Source: an uncultured Coprococcus sp.
Lineage (GTDB): Bacteria > Bacillota > Clostridia > Lachnospirales > Lachnospiraceae
Assembly: GCA_900548215.1 (NCBI GenBank)
Contig: URJI01000045.1
Span: 1 to 22,634, forward strand
Direction of reading: 5' to 3'
Length of the DNA stretch: 22,634 nt
In this document: one piece after another, positions 8,201 through 15,880 of the stretch
Layout of the letters: every line of letters starts with the position of its first letter
Position numbering within the stretch: position 1 is the first letter of the stretch
Notes under the pieces: model-generated
The model's database searches: none
The model's input: only the letters and a program-made list of their open reading frames with translations
Told to the model about the DNA's origin: nothing
Program-made: the position numbers and the translations under genes

Positions 8201-10608
8201 ATATAAAAGACTTCATTATTGATAAAGGTGCCCCAGAGATTATTGTTAATAATGATTTTAAATATAATTATGATCATGATTCGGATAATAAAAATAAAGA
8301 AAATACCTATTATATACAGGAAAAAGATGAGGATGTATTCAAGATAAATGGTGAGGAGTCTGAATATAATCCAATATCATTTGAAGTTGTAGATGCGTAT
8401 GGAATGGGAACAGAATATACTACATTGACAGTATATTCTAGAACATATGATGTAAAAGATTATAAAACGGCTACTTATAAATTTAATAAGGTTAATGGAA
8501 AAAGATTAAGATTCCAATATAATATATTGCCGTCAAATAGAAAGGCTACAGAATATTACTTTGTTATTGAAACTACAGATAGTGCGGGACGGACAAATAA
8601 ACGTACAACAGGAAAGTATTATATTGTTAATAAAGCACCGATAGTAAAAATAACAGATGAGCAATTTGAGAAGTTTAAAGATAGGGAATTTTTTAATTAT
8701 GATATTGAGTTGGAAGCAACTGTAAAAGGGTATTTCAAAGCTATAGAAAATACATTTACAGTTTTGAAAAATGACCAAATAGATATAGGACCAATTGCTT
8801 GCAATGTATCTGGTGATGATCAGGCGTGGAAAACAAAGAAAAAGATAACATATAAACAAGAAGGAGTTTATGATATTGAGTTAAAAGCTGCGGATCAACT
8901 TAAAAATGAGAGCTCTGATACGGTTCATTTTGTAATTGATAAAACAGCTCCAGAAATTAACGCAGGACAGGTTCAATCTGTTAATAATGGCAGTGTTCAG
9001 TTTAATGTAAAACTTCATGATGAATATATGGGCTCAAAATATGATGTTCATGTTATAAGAAAAGATTCCGCAGGAAATGTTGTAGAGGAGTATACAGAGT
9101 CAAAGAAGTGGGGTAATAATCCTAATGATACAGAGTATACTAGAACATTTGATGCAGAAGGTGATTATTCAATCACGGTATCTGCGGAAGATGAAGCAGG
9201 AAATAAATCTGAAACAACAAAAGCGACAACCTTCCGAATCGATAAGACTGCCCCTGTTATCTCAATCTCAGGAATGAATGATAAGCAGACAACAGGCGTT
9301 ACAGCTATGATAAGTGTTGATGAGGCGTTCTCATTTAACTATGAAGATAAGGCTCTTGGAAGTAGCGATTTTAATGTAACAATCACAAAGAAGACAGACG
9401 GAACAGCAGCAACAAATGTAGCAACACTTGGAACAAACAGCTTCTCGGGTGGCAATCCACATACAGCAACATATAACTGTTCTGAGGATGGCGAGTATAC
9501 AATTACCGCAATTGCAACAGATCTGGCTGGAAACAAGGCTGCTGAGCAGACCAAGACATTCAAGGTAGACTCAAAGGCTCCTGTATTAAAGGTTACAGCT
9601 GTTGATAAGGATTCAAAGAAGGTAGAGAATTATGATCCTATAGGTAGTATGGATTCATCCACACCTAACTACGTAGACATGAGTCTCAGCGTAGAGGAGG
9701 CATTCTTCGCAACAGATGATGTCAAGATCACTGTCAAGAAGGACAGCAAGGATGCATCAAGTTCATACTTCACAAACTACAGGAACTCAGCAGAGATAAG
9801 CACTGGTACACAGAGATTCTCAGAGGACGGTGTATACGAGGTCGCTGTTACTGCACAGGATGAGCTTGGCAACAAGGCGGATGATTACAGCCTGGTATTT
9901 ACAGTTGATAACACTCCACCAGAGCTTGCAGCGACAAATGTTCTTGACAAGTTCAAGGCAAAGACAACCAAGACGGAGGATGGTTCAATCCTTCTGAATG
10001 CAGATGATTTTGCAGATATAATCAACCAGGGATATGAGGCTCTGTGGAATGTAAATGATACATCAGACTTCTCTGTTGATGCCAAGATCGATGGTGTCAG
10101 CCTGATCGATTTCTCTGACCTGACAGATGGATATCATCAGCTTACTATCGAGGTAAAAGATAAGGTTGGACATGTATCAAATGATGAGTTTGACTTCACA
10201 TATGATGGAACAGCTCCTAGAATCGTTATCACAGGTGTCGAGGATGGCGAGACCGTCAGAGAGCCATTTACAATGACTATCGGACTTGAGAATCCTGATG
10301 ATGAGATCACTTCCATCGTGATAAATGGCAATACGATCGATCCTGCAAATTACAGTGCAAACAACAAGTACGAGATGCAGGTTCAGGACTACGATACATA
10401 CACTATCGAGGTTACTGCAAAGGATAAGGCAGGAAATGTTGCTTCAACAATCGATGAGGACACAGGCGCAGTATTTACATTTAAGCTCAGTGAGAAGCTT
10501 TCACCTGTAGTTCTTGTAATTATAATAATTGCAGCTATACTGCTCATCGCATTGCTTATATTTATCATTCTTGCTTCAAAGAGAAAGAAGAAAAATGCAG
10601 CAGCGTAA
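5215..10608 (+). CDS. Large Ig-repeat cell-surface protein with C-terminal membrane anchor
   Basis: A 1797-residue protein. The N-terminus has Lys residues, a hydrophobic core (about 15-32) and a likely signal-peptidase site near LFA-DE at 38-39. The body is a chain of about eleven Ig-like beta domains, most closed by a strand of the form (V/I)DKTAP(V/E)I; variants include YDKTAPGK, VDTRLPEI, IDKGAPEI, VDNTPPEL and YDGTAPRI. A membrane helix (about 1763-1786) and a basic tail KRKKK end the protein, so it is a type I membrane protein; there is no LPxTG sortase motif. The start follows AGGAGGAGAGAAGG. The gap from the TDVL gene is 12 nt and the HAD gene follows after 20 nt. It may be an adhesin or envelope sensor for the kinase module. 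The central part is unusually AT-rich. The architecture is clear; the ligand is unknown. Confidence 0.9.
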   Translation: MKNITKNNSMLHRMIALVMAVVMTLTLVAIDSHFHLFADEAEVAANEVDTIDVTNVLKGYSDGHEATVEYASNKSKAKFSVNKSDIADIKLTAKVGDEDITVEGKDIDVNDIKYLTYKENATDDKDKLNKNPATPTDADKTSALSENVALTTDDDKNTCVALYYAYKKDNAVVKYIYMGTAKVLYDDVAPESITINGVSEDGVVAENGYYLVNKNARLEISFNAKDAGSGIHKIVSIKAGSPEEIELENDKFVSTEGSGVYTIKAYDKAGNSKELDKKIIVKRVVKGPSIKSITPKLVKKNGVDFRLFTFANDPIKKTNDCIFTVEVENAVAGEGSDEVDISSNLYYKIGNMESVKCTDGVSDGKGNITFTFRVADTSFERSGDEPKRITIYAEDAYFGNKSVGADQDGDIVFIGKTKPGITVTGASENWTNKAQTLTVSATSDYAYIDSVSYSVDSVSKNVVAGGTAFKYEKSVVVDGVTGGDAVSNESNIYLPDGEHDITFTAKDYAGGEKSAKTTVKIDKTAPVVSIKDCNDEDKFNTVTEASKACFNISYSDATSGIYSVTAILRKKVITTDPETGDAIETFEEVKKYSTDATDDDYKLTVDGANKEIQIPGLDNPDAASGTYSLTLVATDIAGNTCKEVTRELYVNFSKLKVGKFVLNVDGEVEDLTGVGKMIWTAGNALSIDAAVESFELDIEDVKLVVGRTSLNDPKATAILKEYFADTVDDGNVSVKYALPSEGKYTIKLMAKVHGTDGFHELGSADIVYDKTAPGKLSIMCKSAFSVKDGIAYYNDKKKVSIDIKATETNLFNEILFYSIIDKNGIEINGGEIEKPSESEEYVKLIDGREESLNINANTLYEVKLTVKDKTGNVVTSTNVASFVVDTRLPEIKTNESSISKYNKNSVTLNWTGTNDPKGKNEVNSGLYQYRLKYDCTVYTSNNGSVKKDEKKSFSNKSNTWQNYDEKKTYAKFTQEGVYSNVTLEIRDRANNVTIKNIKDFIIDKGAPEIIVNNDFKYNYDHDSDNKNKENTYYIQEKDEDVFKINGEESEYNPISFEVVDAYGMGTEYTTLTVYSRTYDVKDYKTATYKFNKVNGKRLRFQYNILPSNRKATEYYFVIETTDSAGRTNKRTTGKYYIVNKAPIVKITDEQFEKFKDREFFNYDIELEATVKGYFKAIENTFTVLKNDQIDIGPIACNVSGDDQAWKTKKKITYKQEGVYDIELKAADQLKNESSDTVHFVIDKTAPEINAGQVQSVNNGSVQFNVKLHDEYMGSKYDVHVIRKDSAGNVVEEYTESKKWGNNPNDTEYTRTFDAEGDYSITVSAEDEAGNKSETTKATTFRIDKTAPVISISGMNDKQTTGVTAMISVDEAFSFNYEDKALGSSDFNVTITKKTDGTAATNVATLGTNSFSGGNPHTATYNCSEDGEYTITAIATDLAGNKAAEQTKTFKVDSKAPVLKVTAVDKDSKKVENYDPIGSMDSSTPNYVDMSLSVEEAFFATDDVKITVKKDSKDASSSYFTNYRNSAEISTGTQRFSEDGVYEVAVTAQDELGNKADDYSLVFTVDNTPPELAATNVLDKFKAKTTKTEDGSILLNADDFADIINQGYEALWNVNDTSDFSVDAKIDGVSLIDFSDLTDGYHQLTIEVKDKVGHVSNDEFDFTYDGTAPRIVITGVEDGETVREPFTMTIGLENPDDEITSIVINGNTIDPANYSANNKYEMQVQDYDTYTIEVTAKDKAGNVASTIDEDTGAVFTFKLSEKLSPVVLVIIIIAAILLIALLIFIILASKRKKKNAAA

Positions 10609-10628
10609 TGCTTGACAGGAGACAGTAG

Positions 10629-11279
10629 ATGTATAAAGCAGTAGTGTTCGATATGGACGGTGTGCTTATAGACACAGAGAAGATATACAGGATGTGCTGG
10701 AAGAAAAACGGCATGAGTATAGGAATTCCGGAGACGGAGATGGAGACAGTATGTAACCGGGTGGCTGGAGGCAATAAAGCCTCCAATGCCCGGGTATTCA
10801 AGGATATCATGGGTGAGGATTTTGAGTATCTTCCATTCAGACAGAGAACCCTTGACCTGTTCGATGAGTATGTGGCGGAGCAAGGCATAGACATAAAAGA
10901 TCATGTGGCTGATACTTTGAAATTCCTGAAGGCTCACGGTGTGAAGATAGCACTTGCAACATCCACGGAGAGAGCCAGAGCAAAGCAGAGACTTGAGAGT
11001 GTGGGCATATATGAGTATTTTGACGAGAAGGTGTGCGGTGACGAGATAGAGCATGGCAAGCCTGAGCCGGAGATATACCTGAAAGCCTGTGAAAAGCTTG
11101 GTGTTGATCCACATGATGCTGTGGCAGTTGAAGACTCTGTGAATGGAGTTATATCAGCGGACAGAGCCGGACTATTTACGGCGATGGTTGTTGATCTGAT
11201 ACCACCGAACGATATCACGGACAAGCATGCAGATGTCACATACTATGACATACAGAAGATTTGTGATTTGTTTGCATAG
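10629..11279 (+). CDS. HAD-superfamily hydrolase, beta-phosphoglucomutase-like (subfamily IA)
   Basis: A 216-residue cytoplasmic HAD enzyme. Motif I is FDMDGV with nucleophile Asp8 and acid/base Asp10, motif II is LATST, and motif III/IV is HGKPEPE followed by AVEDSVNG. A helical cap sits between motifs I and II, as in sugar-phosphate phosphatases and beta-phosphoglucomutases. The substrate cannot be read from the sequence. The start has AGGAG eight to ten bases upstream and lies only 20 nt after the Ig-protein stop, so it is probably the last gene of the signalling operon; an intrinsic terminator begins 30 nt after its stop. A paralogue of the same length is at 16037-16687. Being a generic metabolic HAD, it may simply be carried along. 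Confidence 0.9.
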   Translation: MYKAVVFDMDGVLIDTEKIYRMCWKKNGMSIGIPETEMETVCNRVAGGNKASNARVFKDIMGEDFEYLPFRQRTLDLFDEYVAEQGIDIKDHVADTLKFLKAHGVKIALATSTERARAKQRLESVGIYEYFDEKVCGDEIEHGKPEPEIYLKACEKLGVDPHDAVAVEDSVNGVISADRAGLFTAMVVDLIPPNDITDKHADVTYYDIQKICDLFA

Positions 11280-11308
11280 GTGTGTGGCGGGATATATAAG
11301 ACTTTATT

Positions 11309-11338
11309 CGAGACGGCTTAGGCCGTCTCGTTTTTTTT
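11309..11338 (+). terminator. Intrinsic terminator after the FHA-kinase-Ig-HAD gene run
   Basis: A perfect 9-bp stem, CGAGACGGC (11309-11317) with GCCGTCTCG (11322-11330), has a 4-base loop TTAG and is followed by eight T (11331-11338). It marks the end of the operon. Confidence 0.95.
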
Positions 11339-11340
11339 AT

Positions 11341-11383
11341 GTCACAAGCGTCAGCTTGATGACCTGCGCACGCCTCAGCGTGC
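11341..11383. repeat. Pair of small adjacent hairpins in the intergenic region
   Basis: Directly after the T-tract, AAGC-GTCA-GCTT (11346-11357, inside an outer GTCA...TGAC pairing) is followed by GCACGC-CTCA-GCGTGC (11368-11383). The 189-nt gap 11280-11468 holds these hairpins and the terminator but no credible gene. They resemble small dispersed palindromes, but only one copy is seen in this window. Confidence 0.5.
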
Positions 11384-11468
11384 TTCCTATATTTTGTGTG
11401 TTCCGGCAGGAATGTTTCAAGGTCATGTCACATAGTAATGTATAGAAGAAATAGAATATGGTGATTGT

Positions 11469-11831
11469 ATGGCTGTTGGACAGAAAATGGCAGGGGTGAT
11501 GAAGGGACTGATATGTGCATATATTCTCACGATAGCGTTCCTGTTTATAACTGCGGTGGTGGTTTACAAGGTGGGTATCAGTGACACTGTACTGAATATC
11601 ATAGTGGCTGCGATCTACATACTTTCCACATTTGTCGGGGGATTTATCACAGGGAGAAAGGTTCAGGAGAGAAGGTTTATATGGGGAATGGTATTTGGCA
11701 TTCTGTATATATCTATTGCGCTGGCGATTGGCGCGGTGATGGGAGATTCCGGCGGTGGGTCAGTGATGCCGCGAGTGACCAGGAGCATCATGTGTGTGGC
11801 TGGTGGAATGCTGGGCGCTATGTTGGCATGA
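11469..11831 (+). CDS. Small four-helix membrane protein, TIGR04086/YrzE-like (DUF3792)
   Basis: A 120-residue, very hydrophobic protein with four predicted membrane helices at about 13-33, 40-60, 68-88 and 101-119. A short basic loop GRKVQERR lies between helices 2 and 3 and a Gly-rich DSGGGSV loop between 3 and 4. Length, helix spacing and position just upstream of a SCIFF gene match the TIGR04086 putative membrane family, whose function is unknown. The ribosome site is weak (TGGTGA, about five bases upstream). It may assist the peptide system next door or be only a syntenic neighbour. The family assignment is from memory of the family pattern, so it is moderate. Confidence 0.75.
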   Translation: MAVGQKMAGVMKGLICAYILTIAFLFITAVVVYKVGISDTVLNIIVAAIYILSTFVGGFITGRKVQERRFIWGMVFGILYISIALAIGAVMGDSGGGSVMPRVTRSIMCVAGGMLGAMLA

Positions 11832-11840
11832 AAAAAAACT

Positions 11841-11868
11841 TTTACTTTATATATCTTTGTGTTATAAT
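11841..11868 (+). promoter_or_regulatory. Sigma-A-type promoter for the SCIFF peptide gene
   Basis: A perfect -10 box TATAAT (11863-11868) lies 16 bases after a -35-like TTTACT (11841-11846, four of six consensus positions). Transcription should start near 11875, giving about a 30-nt leader before the ribosome site GAGAGGTG. The peptide therefore has its own promoter apart from the upstream membrane gene. Confidence 0.65.
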
Positions 11869-11904
11869 CCCGGTATATGACATAAAAAGAGAGGTGTATC
11901 CAGA

Positions 11905-12054
11905 ATGAAGAGAATTAAGACTCTGACTAATAAGACTATGAAGAATACTATGGTTAAGGGTGGATGCGGCGAGTGCCAGACATCATGCCAGTCAGCTTGT
12001 AAGACATCATGCACAGTTGGTAATCAGAGCTGTGAGAATGTTGACAACAAGTAA
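11905..12054 (+). CDS. scfA: SCIFF six-cysteine ranthipeptide precursor
   Basis: A 49-residue peptide. The N-terminal part (1-20) is basic and Cys-free, the leader. The C-terminal part holds six Cys at 21, 24, 28, 32, 36 and 43 in the spacing C-x2-C-x3-C-x3-C-x3-C-x6-C, with the segment CGECQTSC typical of SCIFF (six Cys in forty-five residues). The radical SAM maturase follows 159 nt downstream. In the characterised homologue CteA a thioether joins Cys32 to Thr37; this peptide has Cys32 and Thr37 at exactly those positions (numbering of CteA recalled, not looked up). SD GAGAGGTG lies eight bases before the ATG. It is probably highly expressed (strong -10, good SD). The physiological role of SCIFF products is still unsettled; regulation or quorum signalling has been proposed. 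Confidence 0.95.
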   Translation: MKRIKTLTNKTMKNTMVKGGCGECQTSCQSACKTSCTVGNQSCENVDNK

Positions 12055-12079
12055 TTTGTAACAGTTTGTATTTGATCAG

Positions 12080-12118
12080 CTAAAGGGGACCGTCGTTTAT
12101 GATGACAGTCCTCTTTAG
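12080..12118 (+). other. Strong intercistronic stem-loop without U-tract between SCIFF and maturase
   Basis: CTAAAGGGGACCGTC (12080-12094) pairs with GACAGTCCTCTTTAG (12104-12118) over 15 positions with one G-U pair and one C-A mismatch; the loop is nine bases. The following bases are TGCGTG, so it is not a classical terminator. It may stabilise or process the peptide mRNA or reduce read-through, giving more peptide than enzyme. Confidence 0.75.
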
Positions 12119-12213
12119 TGCGTGTATAAGGGATGCTGTGTGTGGTGTCCCGCAGGTTAATCTCCATGGAAGGGCTGTTTTGGGGCACTTTTGTGGATCG
12201 TTGAAGGAGAATT

Positions 12214-13584
12214 ATGGTTCATCAGTACAAGAACAATGGTTATAATATAGTGCTTGATGTCTGTAGCGGTTCTGTTCACGTCGTAGATGATCTTGTCTAT
12301 GATATTATTTCTTTATATGAGAACAATGATAAAGAGCAGATTATAGATGCGCTGTCCCAGTATGATAGTGCGGATGTTTCTGAAGCCTATGATGAAGTAG
12401 CTCAGCTGGTGGAAGATGGAACATTATTTACAGATGATGTATACAAAGATTATATTATAGATTTTAAGAAGAGAAAAACTGTCGTCAAGGCGCTGTGTCT
12501 TCACATTGCCCACGACTGTAACCTTGCCTGCAGATATTGTTTTGCCGGTGAGGGAGAATATAAGGGAGATCGTGCTCTGATGTCACTTGAGGTGGCGAAG
12601 AAGTCACTTGATTTCCTCGTTGCGAATTCAGGATTCAGAAGAAACCTTGAGGTTGATTTCTTTGGCGGCGAGCCACTTATGAACTGGGACGTCGTGAAGA
12701 AGACTGTTGAGTACGGCAGAAGCCTTGAGGAGAAGTATGACAAGAAGTTCAGATTTACACTCACCACGAACGGTGTTCTTCTGAATGATGAGATCATGGA
12801 ATTTGCAAATCGCGAGATGGCGAATGTCGTTCTCAGCATAGATGGAAGAAAGGAAGTCCACGATTATATGCGTCCTACCAGGAATGGCAAGGGCAGTTAT
12901 GATGTCATACTTTCCAAGTTCCAGGAATTTGCAAAGAAGAGAGCTGGCAAGAGCTACTATGTGAGAGGTACTTATACCCACAACAATCTGGATTTCTCAG
13001 AGGATGTTCTTCACATGGCAGATCTGGGATTTGACCAGATATCAGTGGAGCCTGTGGTATCACTTCCGGACGAGCCTTACGCTATACAGGAAGATGATAT
13101 ACCGGTACTTCTTGAGCAGTATGACATTCTTGCGAAAGAGATGATAAAGAGACATAAGGAGGGAAGAGGGTTCAATTTCTTCCACTTTATGATAGATCTT
13201 GAGGGCGGCCCTTGTGTTGCCAAGAGACTTTCGGGATGTGGCTCAGGTACAGAGTACATGGCTGTCACTCCTTGGGGAGACCTGTATCCCTGCCATCAGT
13301 TTGTCGGCGAAGATGATTTCTGCATAGGCAACGTATTTGATGGAATAAAGAATCAGGATATTGTGAACGAATTCAAGCTGTGCAATGTATATGCGAAGGA
13401 TAAGTGCAAGGACTGTTTTGCGAGATTTTACTGCAGCGGTGGATGCGCAGCCAACTCATATAAGTTCCATGGCAATATACTTGATGCATACGACATAGGA
13501 TGCGAGCTTCAGAAGAAGCGTATAGAGTGCGCGATCATGCTGAAGGCAGCCATGGCGGATGAGGAAGAGGATTCGGACGAATAA
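12214..13584 (+). CDS. scfB: SCIFF radical SAM maturase (ranthipeptide thioether synthase)
   Basis: A 456-residue enzyme that forms Cys-to-side-chain thioethers in the SCIFF peptide by radical chemistry. Residues 1-80 look like the leader-recognising RRE (PqqD-like) domain. The radical SAM core follows, with cluster ligands Cys102-x3-Cys106-x2-Cys109 in CNLACRYC and the FFGGEP motif that contacts S-adenosylmethionine. The SPASM domain at the C-terminus is Cys-rich: Cys334, 342, 360, 370, 390, 398, 401, 407, 411 and 430 would bind two auxiliary iron-sulphur clusters. The length fits the TIGR03974 maturases. The start follows AAGGAG five bases before the ATG. No dedicated protease or exporter is visible; secDF is the next gene downstream. 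Confidence 0.95.
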   Translation: MVHQYKNNGYNIVLDVCSGSVHVVDDLVYDIISLYENNDKEQIIDALSQYDSADVSEAYDEVAQLVEDGTLFTDDVYKDYIIDFKKRKTVVKALCLHIAHDCNLACRYCFAGEGEYKGDRALMSLEVAKKSLDFLVANSGFRRNLEVDFFGGEPLMNWDVVKKTVEYGRSLEEKYDKKFRFTLTTNGVLLNDEIMEFANREMANVVLSIDGRKEVHDYMRPTRNGKGSYDVILSKFQEFAKKRAGKSYYVRGTYTHNNLDFSEDVLHMADLGFDQISVEPVVSLPDEPYAIQEDDIPVLLEQYDILAKEMIKRHKEGRGFNFFHFMIDLEGGPCVAKRLSGCGSGTEYMAVTPWGDLYPCHQFVGEDDFCIGNVFDGIKNQDIVNEFKLCNVYAKDKCKDCFARFYCSGGCAANSYKFHGNILDAYDIGCELQKKRIECAIMLKAAMADEEEDSDE

Positions 13585-13593
13585 AAAACCAAA

Positions 13594-13626
13594 CAGCTTT
13601 TCTGACTGGATAAGTCGGAAGTGCTG
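13594..13626 (+). other. Intercistronic stem-loop without U-tract between maturase and secDF
   Basis: CAGCTTTTCTGAC (13594-13606) pairs with GTCGGAAGTGCTG (13614-13626) with two G-U pairs and one T-T mismatch; the loop is TGGATAA. It is followed by TCAAAGAGG, so termination is unlikely. It resembles the hairpin upstream of the maturase in lacking a U-tract. Confidence 0.55.
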
Positions 13627-13661
13627 TCAAAGAGGAAAATAAAGGGTAAAAGGAGAAGACG

Positions 13662-15860
13662 ATGAAGAAGACAAAGAGAAATGCTGTGCTTGTCATCATT
13701 GCCTTTCTGCTTATACTGGGTGTTGCTATATATACAGCGATATTTGGTGTTGCAGACAGAGGTAAGGTGGAGTACATCAAGCTTGGACTTGACCTCAAGG
13801 GTGGTCTGAGTGTTACTTATGAGATTCAGGAAGACAACTACAGCGACAAGGATCTCGAAGATACTAAGTACAAGATTGAGAAGCGTGTAGAGGCCTACAC
13901 GAATGAATACTCAGTTTATGAGGATGGTGACAAGAAGATCACTGCTGAGATTCCTGGCGTTACAAATGCGGATGAGATTCTCTCAGCTCTGAATATTGAA
14001 GGAAAGCTGGAGTTCCTTGATCCTGACAACTACACAAAGTGGTCTCAGGGAAAGGAGTACGAGGCAGCTCTTACAGGTGATGATATTAAGAATGCCACAG
14101 CCGGAATCGATTCAGATAATGGTAATGACAACGTGGTACAGCTTGTATTCACAGATGAGGGCGCTCAGAAATTTGCCGATGTAACATCAGCGAATGTGGG
14201 CAATATCGTCTATATCATATATGACAATGAGATTGTAAGTGCTCCTAGAGTACAGTCAGCCATCACAGGTGGAAGTGCTGAGATCAATAGCATCTCTTCT
14301 TATGAAGAGGCAGAACAGCTTGCGACAACTATCCGTATCGGTGCTCTTCCTCTGACGCTTAAGCAGGTTCGTTCCAATATAGTTGGTGCTACACTTGGTT
14401 CAGATGCGATCAGTACCAGCCTTAAGGCGGGTGCGATTGGTATTGCACTTGTGTTCCTTATTATGATCATAGTATTTAGAATACCAGGTCTTGTCGCTTC
14501 ATTTGCTCTGGCATTCTACACTGTACTTGATCTGCTTCTTATCAACCTGTTCAATGTTACACTGACACTTCCAGGTATAGCCGGTGTTATTCTGTCAGTA
14601 GGTATGGCGGTTGATGCGAACGTAATCATATTTACACGTATAAAAGAGGAGCTGGCCGATGGTAAGTCTGTTAAGCAGGCTGTCAAGGGTGGTTTCCACA
14701 ATGCATTGTCAGCTATCATAGATGGAAACGTGACAACGCTTATAGCTGCACTTGTTCTTGGTATATTTGGAACGGGTACTATCAAGGGATTTGCTATCAC
14801 ACTGGCAATCGGTGTTGTGCTCTCAGTATTTACGGCTCTGGCAGTCAGCCAGTCGCTGCTCACAGCACTTGTTAATCTCGGTATAAATGATGTGAAGTTC
14901 TTCGGCGTTGCAAGAGAGCCAAAGAAGACAAATTATGTAAAGGCAGGAAAGTTCTGTATGCTTGGATCACTCATCGTGATCATCGCATGTTTCTGCATGA
15001 TGCCTGTATTCAACAAGTCCAAGGGATCACCTCTGAACTTCAGTGTTGAGTTCGCAGGTGGTACAAGCCTTACAGTTGGATTTGACAAAGAGTATACACT
15101 CAGCGATGCTGAGAAGGAGATTGTTCCTGTGATTGCAGATGCTGCTGGTATCGGTGAGGCAGGAATCTCAGTTCAGACAGTAGCCGGAACAAATGAGATC
15201 GTATTTAAGATGCCAGAGCTGATCGATGATGGTACAGACGATTCTCAGATGGCTAAGGTGCGTACAGCCCTCACAGACAAGCTTAACGCTGATGTGAAGG
15301 AAGCTAATGTAATAAGTGGTTCTGTCAGCAGTGAGATGTCCAAGAACGCTATATTTGCAGTATCCCTTGCTGCGGTTCTTATGCTTATATACATTGCCAT
15401 CAGATTCCATGATGTAAAGTTTGGTACAAGTGCTGTTATCGCACTTCTCCATGATGTAGCCATGGTATTCTGTCTGTACATTATACTCAGACTTACAGTT
15501 GGTAACACATGTATTGCGTGTCTGCTTACGATAGTTGGTTATTCGATCAATGCGACAATCATCATATTTGATCGTATCCGTGAGAATGCGGCTGTTATGA
15601 GAACGAAGAAGACATCATACAAGGACATTGTAAACCTGAGTATCAACCAGACATTCAGCAGAACAATATACACATCACTCACAACATTTGTGACAATATT
15701 TGTCCTGTACATCATGGGCGTTGCATCTATCAAGGAATTCGCACTTACGCTTATGGCGGGTATTATCATTGGAGCATATTCATCAGTATGTATCACAGGT
15801 CCACTCTGGTACACAATGAAGACAAAGCTTGGCAAAGGTAGAAAAGAAGGATTAGAGTAA
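13662..15860 (+). CDS. secDF: Fused protein-export membrane protein SecDF
   Basis: A 732-residue SecD-SecF fusion, the size of the Bacillus form. SecDF assists Sec export by pulling on emerging proteins with proton (or sodium) motive force. The SecD half has helix 1 (about 8-28), GLDLKGG, a short outer domain, and five more helices including GMAVDANVIIF (Asp318). The SecF half begins near residue 420 with VEFAGGTSL and has the later motifs FDRIREN and RTIYTSLTT. The Asp normally in GYSIND is Ala631 here (GCG at 15552-15554). The ribosome site AAAGGAGAAG precedes the ATG at good distance. It sits 77 nt after the maturase and is closed by a terminator 21 nt after the stop. Whether it helps export the peptide is unknown; linkage may be only conserved order. 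Confidence 0.95.
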   Translation: MKKTKRNAVLVIIAFLLILGVAIYTAIFGVADRGKVEYIKLGLDLKGGLSVTYEIQEDNYSDKDLEDTKYKIEKRVEAYTNEYSVYEDGDKKITAEIPGVTNADEILSALNIEGKLEFLDPDNYTKWSQGKEYEAALTGDDIKNATAGIDSDNGNDNVVQLVFTDEGAQKFADVTSANVGNIVYIIYDNEIVSAPRVQSAITGGSAEINSISSYEEAEQLATTIRIGALPLTLKQVRSNIVGATLGSDAISTSLKAGAIGIALVFLIMIIVFRIPGLVASFALAFYTVLDLLLINLFNVTLTLPGIAGVILSVGMAVDANVIIFTRIKEELADGKSVKQAVKGGFHNALSAIIDGNVTTLIAALVLGIFGTGTIKGFAITLAIGVVLSVFTALAVSQSLLTALVNLGINDVKFFGVAREPKKTNYVKAGKFCMLGSLIVIIACFCMMPVFNKSKGSPLNFSVEFAGGTSLTVGFDKEYTLSDAEKEIVPVIADAAGIGEAGISVQTVAGTNEIVFKMPELIDDGTDDSQMAKVRTALTDKLNADVKEANVISGSVSSEMSKNAIFAVSLAAVLMLIYIAIRFHDVKFGTSAVIALLHDVAMVFCLYIILRLTVGNTCIACLLTIVGYSINATIIIFDRIRENAAVMRTKKTSYKDIVNLSINQTFSRTIYTSLTTFVTIFVLYIMGVASIKEFALTLMAGIIIGAYSSVCITGPLWYTMKTKLGKGRKEGLE

Positions 15861-15880
15861 TAATCTAATGAGATATAAAG

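Noticed and set aside
10490..10608. Sortase anchor on the Ig surface protein
   Set aside because: No LPxTG-like motif occurs before the final hydrophobic helix; it is a plain membrane anchor.
10389..11114. 241-codon minus-strand frame across the Ig-protein end and HAD
   Set aside because: It is a shadow of two good plus-strand genes and lacks an SD site and domain.
12080..12118. Intrinsic terminator after the SCIFF gene
   Set aside because: The stem is strong, but the next bases are TGCGTG with no T-run, so it is reported as a stem-loop only.
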